From Haemonchus contortus (lineage: Eukaryota; Nematoda; Chromadorea; Rhabditida; Trichostrongylidae): 64,000 nucleotides of DNA. Below the pieces are notes generated by a model, which worked only from the letters and a program-made list of their open reading frames with translations, searched no databases and was not told where the DNA came from. Shown here in pieces: positions 58,701-64,000 of the stretch. Position numbers and translations under genes: made by a program. The stretch lies in the NCBI GenBank assembly GCA_000469685.2, contig LS997565.1, forward strand, positions 39,742,519-39,806,518, written 5' to 3'. The number at the start of each line of letters is the position of its first letter. Within the stretch, counting starts at the first letter, position 1.

Positions 58701-60026
58701 GCAGCTATTCCCGTACGATTTTGGGGTGAATCGCCGTTGGTCGCCTTCTACACGGCGTCTCTGTTCCGTTACTGCTTCTTACTCCACGCCACCTGGTTTA
58801 TTAATAGCGTCGCACACATGTACGTTATCTTTTCGATCTTCATCAGTTTTTTCTTCCAAAAAAAGTGTCCGTCTAACTGTCATCACTGAAGGTTTGATAG
58901 ATAGCTCGAAAATCAAATACCCCACACTAAGCATATTAGCTTATCTATTTCCTTGTTTGGAATGTGTTTACGTAAAAGAAAAGAAGCAAGACGTCGGCTA
59001 ACGCAAAATATTCATTCAAAAATGGTTTCCTTGTGATAGAATTAGGAACAAGCCGGACAAATTGCCTTTCATCCAGCTCTTCAGAGTTTTCCTCGGTTCC
59101 AGCCCAATGAGTATGACAGACTTTTTACTACATATATCCCCTCCACTTAGGCCAATGAGCTTCCGTCCCTTCAGGGCCCGTGTTCATCGGTACCAGAATG
59201 GTTTGGGAGGATAAACACATCAATTTTCCACCAGTTGGTCATGGTCACTTTACGTTATTGTATAGGGCACATAAGCATCCAAAACGCCATTAAGATTCTG
59301 AACGGTACCCGAATGTGGGGCGGATCACATAGATGTGAGAATGATAATAAAACATTAGTGACTCTTCAGATGAAAGATGATGACGCAGCAATAAAGACAG
59401 TACTCAATTGCTATCCGTAACTTTACTTCAGGTTTGGCTACAGACCTTATGACAGCCGTATTACCCCTGTAGAATCCGTCTGGACTTCCGTAGCGGCCGT
59501 TGGTGAAGGTGGCCACAACTTTCATCATACTTTTCCACAGGTAATAAAGCTTTCAGAGTTCCTATAAGATCTCTTGAAGGGAAGCTCTCTCAAGATGCTA
59601 TAAAAAGGCTAGGTATATAGGAAACGTCTAGGAAATATGAGAAAAGTGTAGAGAAGGAAGTCGGGAACCTCAGGGAGGAGGGTAAATGAAAAAAGTACGA
59701 AGAGAAAAGAAATCTCTGAAATAGTTCGAAGTTCCTTAGCTGCACAGATACACAAATGTGTTGGGAAATTACTTTCCAAGGAATAGGGAGAAACTTGGAC
59801 ATGATTTGTCTCAGTGTGACTGATAGCATGAGATAAACTTGGAATTCAGGACTACCGTGCGTCAGAGTATTCACTGAAGCTGAACTGGACATGTATTTTT
59901 ATCGATATGTTCGCAGCAATCGGTTGGGTTTACGATCGGAAATCCGTGTCAGAAGAATACATCAAAAGGCAATGTGAAAAGTATGGTGATCCCGAGAAAC
60001 GAAACAAAATGTCTTCATATATGTGA
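52710..60026 (+). CDS. fat-5/6/7: Delta-9 fatty acyl-CoA desaturase (FAT-5/6/7 type), 8 exons
   Basis: ER membrane di-iron enzyme that introduces a delta-9 double bond into palmitoyl- or stearoyl-CoA using cytochrome b5. Exons: 52710-52823, 54176-54296, 57060-57190, 57816-57950, 58101-58171, 58658-58819, 59432-59540, 59850-60026; all phases agree, 339 aa, the length of C. elegans FAT-6/7. The three histidine boxes are intact: HRLWSH in exon 3 (GVTAGAHRLWSHRAYKA), HRCHH in exon 4 (NDIIEWARDHRCHHKWTDT) and HNFHH in exon 7 (VAAVGEGGHNFHHTFPQDYR). Other family blocks: KPEIVWRNVILFAALH, DLSDLFSDPVLVFQRK and RYCFLLHATWFINSVAHMFG. Four membrane segments fall in exons 2-3 and 6. Introns 1 and 2 (1.35 and 2.76 kb) and intron 5 carry SINEs; intron 2 also carries the ribozyme-like motif on the opposite strand. 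Which FAT paralogue it matches best was not resolved. Confidence 0.96.
53380..53605 (+). repeat. SINE-like element in desaturase intron 1
   Basis: Plus orientation: GGTCATTCGGTAACAG, GAGGGTAAAAAAGCACTGAC, CACATACGCATT and the tail GGAATTCAGAATGGAAGTC-type block (GGGATTCAGAATGGAAGTCG). The head is lost. Confidence 0.65.
54411..54655 (+). repeat. SINE-like element in desaturase intron 2
   Basis: A clear head GGAGGTGGTGTAGTGGCACG with TAGCGCACC, a degraded B-box (GGATCAAATCTCG), GAGAGGATAAAAGTACTGAC and GGCTGGCCACCGCAATTTAC. Confidence 0.75.
55830..55990 (-). repeat. SINE-like fragment, tail and body
   Basis: Minus orientation: the tail block (GTTTTTGAATGGAATTCGAATGCC) followed by TGGTCACCACATTGTATAGACC and GGTATGGTATCAGACCCATC. 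It faces the next copy. Confidence 0.5.
55995..56255 (+). repeat. SINE-like element in desaturase intron 2
   Basis: Plus orientation: TGTAGTGGCAAGTTAGCTAC head, GGTTCGGGAGTGGAATCCCGG at the B-box, GATAAGATCAAAACACCGAT, GTTGGCCATCCCAAATCATT, and tail GTTGAATGCGGAGCGCATCC. Confidence 0.7.
56461..56500 (-). ncRNA. Hammerhead-like motif (copy 2)
   Basis: On the minus strand: TAGGCT, then CTGAAGA, one extra A, the stem GGCG-ACTT-CGCC, then GAAA and CGTC, then AGCCTA. TAGGCT pairs with AGCCTA (stem I), GGCG with CGCC (stem II), and ACGT gives a minimal self-complementary stem III. CTGANGA and GAAA are the hammerhead core strands. Compared with 23801-23838 stem II has changed from GGTG/CACC to GGCG/CGCC, so pairing is kept. 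The extra A before stem II is a departure from the consensus, so cleavage is unproven. It lies in intron 2 of the desaturase, opposite strand. Confidence 0.45.
58320..58572 (+). repeat. SINE-like element in desaturase intron 5
   Basis: A well-kept head GGTGGTGTAGTGGTAGGTGG with CGCAC, GGTTTGGCTCCCGAG at the B-box, GGTCATTTGGTAACACTG, GGGAGGGTAAAACACCAAC, and tail GAAGTCGAATGCGGGGCACATC with GGGGTTGATTAATG. Confidence 0.8.
59120..59335 (+). repeat. SINE-like element in desaturase intron 6 (diverged)
   Basis: TCGGTACCAGAATGGTTTGG, GAGGATAAACACATCAATTT, CACATAAGCATCCAAAACGCC and tail GAATGTGGGGCGGATCACAT. The head is not recognisable. Confidence 0.65.
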
Positions 60027-60174
60027 TGAAATAGCCGGTCTATCAAACCACTTAACTGATTAGATACTGTAGAGAATGATACTGTAAAATCACATCCTGT
60101 ACATCTCATGGCTAGCACGTGCTTTTTTTTAACATTGTATATTTTATGTGATTGCTGTACATATATATCATTCG

Positions 60175-60180
60175 AATAAA
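60175..60180 (+). terminator. Poly(A) signal of the desaturase gene
   Basis: AATAAA 149 bp after the stop codon, followed by a GC/T-rich stretch. It is the first consensus signal downstream. Confidence 0.65.
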
Positions 60181-60394
60181 GCCTTTTTCGGATGAATGTG
60201 ATGTAATCCCTTCGGCCAAGATATTAGAATGTTCGAAAGTATCCACCAAAATTTTGTCAAACGGATTCTCTGGAATGTTCAGGGAAGCGAAGTAAAAGTG
60301 CTATAAGGGGTATTACTCAAAGATCACAATCGATTGACCAGATCGAACTGCATATTTGACCATTTTATTCCCTGCTTACAACGCTGGAAACAGG

Positions 60395-60432
60395 CGTACA
60401 CAGAACTGCTCAGAAGGGCAGTTCTGTGTACG
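60395..60432. repeat. Perfect hairpin, 15-nt arms
   Basis: CGTACACAGAACTGC (60395-60409) and its exact reverse complement (60418-60432) around an 8-nt loop. It lies about 220 bp beyond the desaturase poly(A) signal, between convergent genes. Confidence 0.85.
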
Positions 60433-61199
60433 TTCAAGGCCAAATTCTTGACATATGTAAAGTGAGATGAGCTCTCGAGACGTAATGGGCGAATTCATAT
60501 GCAACCCTTATACAAGTGGGCAGTGTCCCTATCTATTAATAGCAATTCCGTGGAGGCTTCCAGAAATTCTCAGAATAGATTTTGTGCGTTTGCAAAACTT
60601 TTTGTAAATATTTCCCGATCGCATAACGCATATATATGTACGTTATATGCTGCCAATTTGTCAAGTATCAGTACAGAAAGCAGAAATTGTAGTAGAATCA
60701 CAAAAATATGATGAAAATTTTCAGAATACAAGATCCAAGAACAACAAGATTTATCCTAAAGTTCATTGGAAATTGGCTACCTTTAGCCTATGCTATGCCG
60801 TTGGATCTATCAGATCACGCCACGCCTGACTCCTTTTGCAGAAAGGCTGAAAATGCCATGAGATGGAGCGTAGTTCTCTCCAGAACAAGTGATTCAAACT
60901 TTACCATCCATTCCCGAGTGAATAACTCCGAAAATCAACAGGTCAAGGCAAGCTCTCAAGATGGACACAGATCATGGTAATCAGCCATAAGTAAGGATGT
61001 TTATGTTGTAGCCTCTATGTAATTCGATGATGCTTTTAATAATCATGCACAACTTATAATCTTTTTTAGAAGAAAGTGTTCAATTCCTTCCTTTCTTTGG
61101 GTTAACTCCCTCACAGGCTCCTCTAGACTTGAGCAACATGTTCTGTCAATCAAAGCCTTCAATGGTACCTGCTGATGTTGTGATCGACGATGAAGTAAT

Positions 61200-61480
61200 C
61201 GGGTCCCGGGTGCTTCTTTCATAGATCAGCATTCATTCGCAGCTTTTTTCCGAAAGTTTGTGAGTCTTCAAAATAAATTTATTTCAATGAATAATAAAGA
61301 TCTTCCATTTCTCCATAATCGGTTATTAGGTTCCACAGTCCTCTGAGAAGATAAAAGCACTCGCTTGTACATTAAACTGCCATCGCAATTTGTTGTTTAG
61401 GCGACCATGCATACAAACCGCTACGTTAATCGGCTGTCAAATGATGCGGTGTATCCCAAAACGGGATGGATTAGCGCAAA
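61200..61480 (+). repeat. SINE-like element (head degraded)
   Basis: GGGTCCCGGGTGC near the B-box position, CTGAGAAGATAAAAGCACTCGC, CATCGCAATTTGTTGTTTAGG, CGCTACGTTAATCGGCTGTC and tail GTGTATCCCAAAACGGGATG with GATTAGCGC. A ~110-bp insertion or divergence separates the first two blocks. Confidence 0.6.
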
Positions 61481-62266
61481 GACTATTTTTTTTTGATGTT
61501 GAGGTAGTCGACCCGCGAGGTAAGGCTCAAGGTTACCCAGGTCTTAATAATATTGACCAATTATTTCATTTCTTCCGATCCTCGGAGGAAACTTTCAAGT
61601 CGACTCCAGGTAATTGTTCATAATGGTACCGTACCCAGTAGTAAGCATATTTCAGTAAATTTCAATATAACCGAATTGAATGTTACTCCTTAAAAAAGCA
61701 AGCACTTATTGGAACGGTGGCTACGTAATCATTGACCATTTCTTCTGATGGTGAACGACTGGTTACCATATTTGTACAGCTGGTAAGTGATGTACAGCGT
61801 GTGATTCCTTCATACAGTACTACCGTCAAGAAGGTCCGGAAAGATCTTTATAACAGTAACTACTTAGAATTTCAGAGACAACAAAAATCATAACAAATAT
61901 GTTCAACAAACGATATGGACTTATTGGAAAATAGCAAAGAAATGAAAAAGACGCTCGCTTTCAGTAATGATGTGAGTGACGGGACGCGAAAAAACAGGCA
62001 TGCAATAACAAACACGAATTCGCTATGTAACTCCTAGCTCAAGACATAGTATGGAGGTAAATAAGAACACTGTGTGGAGATAAACGCAGCCAAACACAAA
62101 ACGTCCTTAATTTCTTAGAACGTCGTCAACAGCCAGATGAATTAGCGTTTTCAAAATTAGTTCTCTTCAATAAATAGTGTGTAGAATAACATCAAAGTAG
62201 GTCATATCTAACAAATAAAAGGGCCATCGCAGCGTTCCACGAAACAGCCATCAAACTATATAACAA

Positions 62267-63936
62267 TCATCGAACTCTAGGCCCTTTTCGTATAACCTTC
62301 CCACCACCTTTCTTTCCTTTTAAGGACTTCTTAAACTTTGCTGGTACCTCCTCTGAGTCATCAACGTCATCAATGCCCCTGAAATGATTCAGTTCGAGAC
62401 GTCACTCCAAAAATATGTCAAGAAAGAGAACTCCAGTATGCCCTACCGTTTTTTGCCTTTCTTCTTCCTCTCTGCCATTTCTTTTATCTCCTTTACAGCC
62501 ATTTCACTCGCTTCTTGCGTCCGTTCCACCAACAACATAACATCTTTTTCTACACAGGGATATTCAGTCAACTTCCTTCCTACAAAATCAGAAGTCGTCG
62601 GCTCATCGACAGGCTTTGAAATCTACTCCTCAACTTCAAATACTCTTTGGCATACCTATATGTGCTTCAATCTTCTGGTATACTTCAACGTCGTACTGGG
62701 TGACAAGAGTCAAGGCAAGTCCTGCTCTTCCAGCACGAGCAGTACGACCTACCTGAAAAGCAGACAAAAGAATCATGCTCGGCAGCAGTTTTATGGTTGA
62801 AGGGAAATTTATGGGAAAGCAGAGGTGAAGAAACCATAATGCTGACATCCAGAGAAGGATCTGAGGTGCTCGATTGGAATTCCAAAAAAGGTTTCACATT
62901 AGCTGGTACTATGCTCGACCTCATGATGAAAGCCTCGCCTAAACTTATCAAAGAACTACGATCCCAATAACAACCCTATTAGTCTACGTGTAATGGCCTA
63001 TAGGAAATTAAAAGGCAAAAGCCGTAACGAAAGAAAAAGTAAACCTTTGCATAAAGAGGGAAATACAGAGTACAAAAGCAAACGAATAAAAAAATAAACT
63101 AAGGTAAAGTAGAACATATGATCCCAGAAGTGTCTGCGGAGGTAAGAGATGATCGAACTCAACTAGGAACAACAATGCACGATAGGGGCTCTGAGGGATT
63201 CGCGTTTTTCTATTCCGGCTGAGCTACTCTTTCACTGATTTACATCGCTTTTCGACAATGCAGTAGATAAAACAAAATCATCTCAGTAATAAAACTCAAT
63301 AAATTTGCACGCCGGAGTAATGCGAAATGCCAGAAAACGGGCAATCAAATGAAACGGAAAAATTCAAAGTATTACCCTGTGGATATAGTCTTTTGACTGA
63401 GATGGCACGTCGTAGTTTATGACAAGATCAACATGAGGAATATCGAGACCTAAAGTACTGTCAAAATTAGTTCATCACAACTGCGGCATTGAGATGAATG
63501 CTGAGATCATTTCAAAAAACCATACTGTAAACTTGAAACAAATAATTTTTGAGTGAAATACAAAGAGCATAAGGAACTCGAATAAGACCCACCTCTTGAT
63601 GCAACGTCAGTGCACACCAAGATATCTTTAACTTTACTTTTGAATTTATTCAAAGAGCCCAATCGTTTCTCCTGGAACAATGGACTTTAGAGTTTAAGAC
63701 GCCTGAGTTTATCTCAAAGGACAGAAATCGTACCTGTCCCATATGTCCGTGAAGTGGAACCGCTTGCATTCCGAGCTGCCTCAACAACATTGCAATCTAA
63801 ATTATGTTCAAGCCGAGAATAGAGCATGAGCAGTTCTGATGAAAAAGCTTACCTGCATAGCTCCATTGCATGTTGCACAAAAAACAATCGCAGTGTTCCC
63901 AGCTAACTCATTCAACAAATACACCAGATATGCTTC
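62267..63936 (-). CDS. ddx-47: DEAD-box RNA helicase DDX47/Rrp3, C-terminal 213 residues (5' part off the window)
   Basis: Nucleolar ATP-dependent RNA helicase of 18S rRNA maturation in the DDX47/Rrp3 group. Exons in the window, 5' to 3': 63936-63853, 63796-63734, 63671-63593, 63449-63376, 62752-62656, 62579-62447, 62378-62267; phases agree. This is RecA-like domain 2 plus the tail: [20 protein letters not shown] (motif IV region), [40 protein letters not shown] (motif V), [20 protein letters not shown] (motif VI), [15 protein letters not shown]. The choice of DDX47 over DDX49 rests on [12 protein letters not shown], the [25 protein letters not shown] block after it and the Lys/Gly-rich end ([17 protein letters not shown]). 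The N-terminal domain with the Q motif, Walker A and DEAD box lies beyond 64000. Convergent with the desaturase. Confidence 0.93.
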
Positions 63937-64000
63937 CTAAAGGATCAGAAATAGCTGGCTGAGAACTAAAAATTAATCTGCAAAAAAAGCTTACTTTGTA

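Larger units (their letters stand above)
60027..62266. other. Convergent intergenic region between desaturase and DDX47 helicase
   Basis: No gene. It holds the desaturase poly(A) signal, a 15-bp-arm hairpin (60395-60432) and a SINE (61200-61480). Confidence 0.5.

Overview
This 64 kb window is nematode nuclear DNA. The genes have many short exons, small GT..AG introns with TTTTCAG-type acceptors, and trans-splice-like acceptors a few bases before start codons. The proteins resemble Caenorhabditis orthologues. The density of tRNA-derived SINEs, foldback/MITE elements, a mariner relic and an RTE relic, with very large repeat-filled introns, suggests a clade V strongylid parasite, most likely a hookworm (Ancylostoma/Necator type). 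The species is an inference. All gene models below were assembled by hand from translations, splice sites and phase agreement.

Left third (1-31.8 kb): a repeat-rich region with one reconstructable gene, a Sra/Srab-type chemosensory 7TM receptor on the minus strand. It has 7 exons from 10243 down to 917, and its introns are filled with foldback elements, SINEs and an antisense RTE fragment. Beyond it are a ~990-bp tandem duplication with receptor-like fragments (10.39-12.37 kb), SINEs, several long hairpins, a decayed mariner (29.23-30.48 kb) and much sequence in which I see no gene.

Middle (31.8-43.3 kb): a compact minus-strand cluster. In transcription order it holds hst-1 (heparan sulfate N-deacetylase/N-sulfotransferase, 846 aa), the U1 snRNP C protein (134 aa) and pole-2 (DNA polymerase epsilon subunit 2, 507 aa). 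The last two have the spacing of a nematode operon: a poly(A) signal, then a trans-splice acceptor about 110 bp later. From memory the C. elegans orthologues are also neighbours.

Right third (46-64 kb): a plus-strand gene of seven exons for a two-module DM9-like repeat protein of unknown function; a plus-strand delta-9 fatty acyl-CoA desaturase (FAT-5/6/7 type, 339 aa, 8 exons); and, convergent with it, the last seven exons of a DDX47/Rrp3 DEAD-box RNA helicase whose 5' part lies beyond the window.

The genes serve separate cell functions: chemosensation, heparan sulfate synthesis, splicing, replication, lipid desaturation and rRNA processing. Apart from the hst-1/U1C/pole-2 cluster I see no shared pathway. 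The most unusual non-genic signals are two copies of a hammerhead-ribozyme-like fold with a covarying stem, a 95-bp-arm perfect-style hairpin inside a shared-TIR element family, and a GC..AG intron in pole-2.
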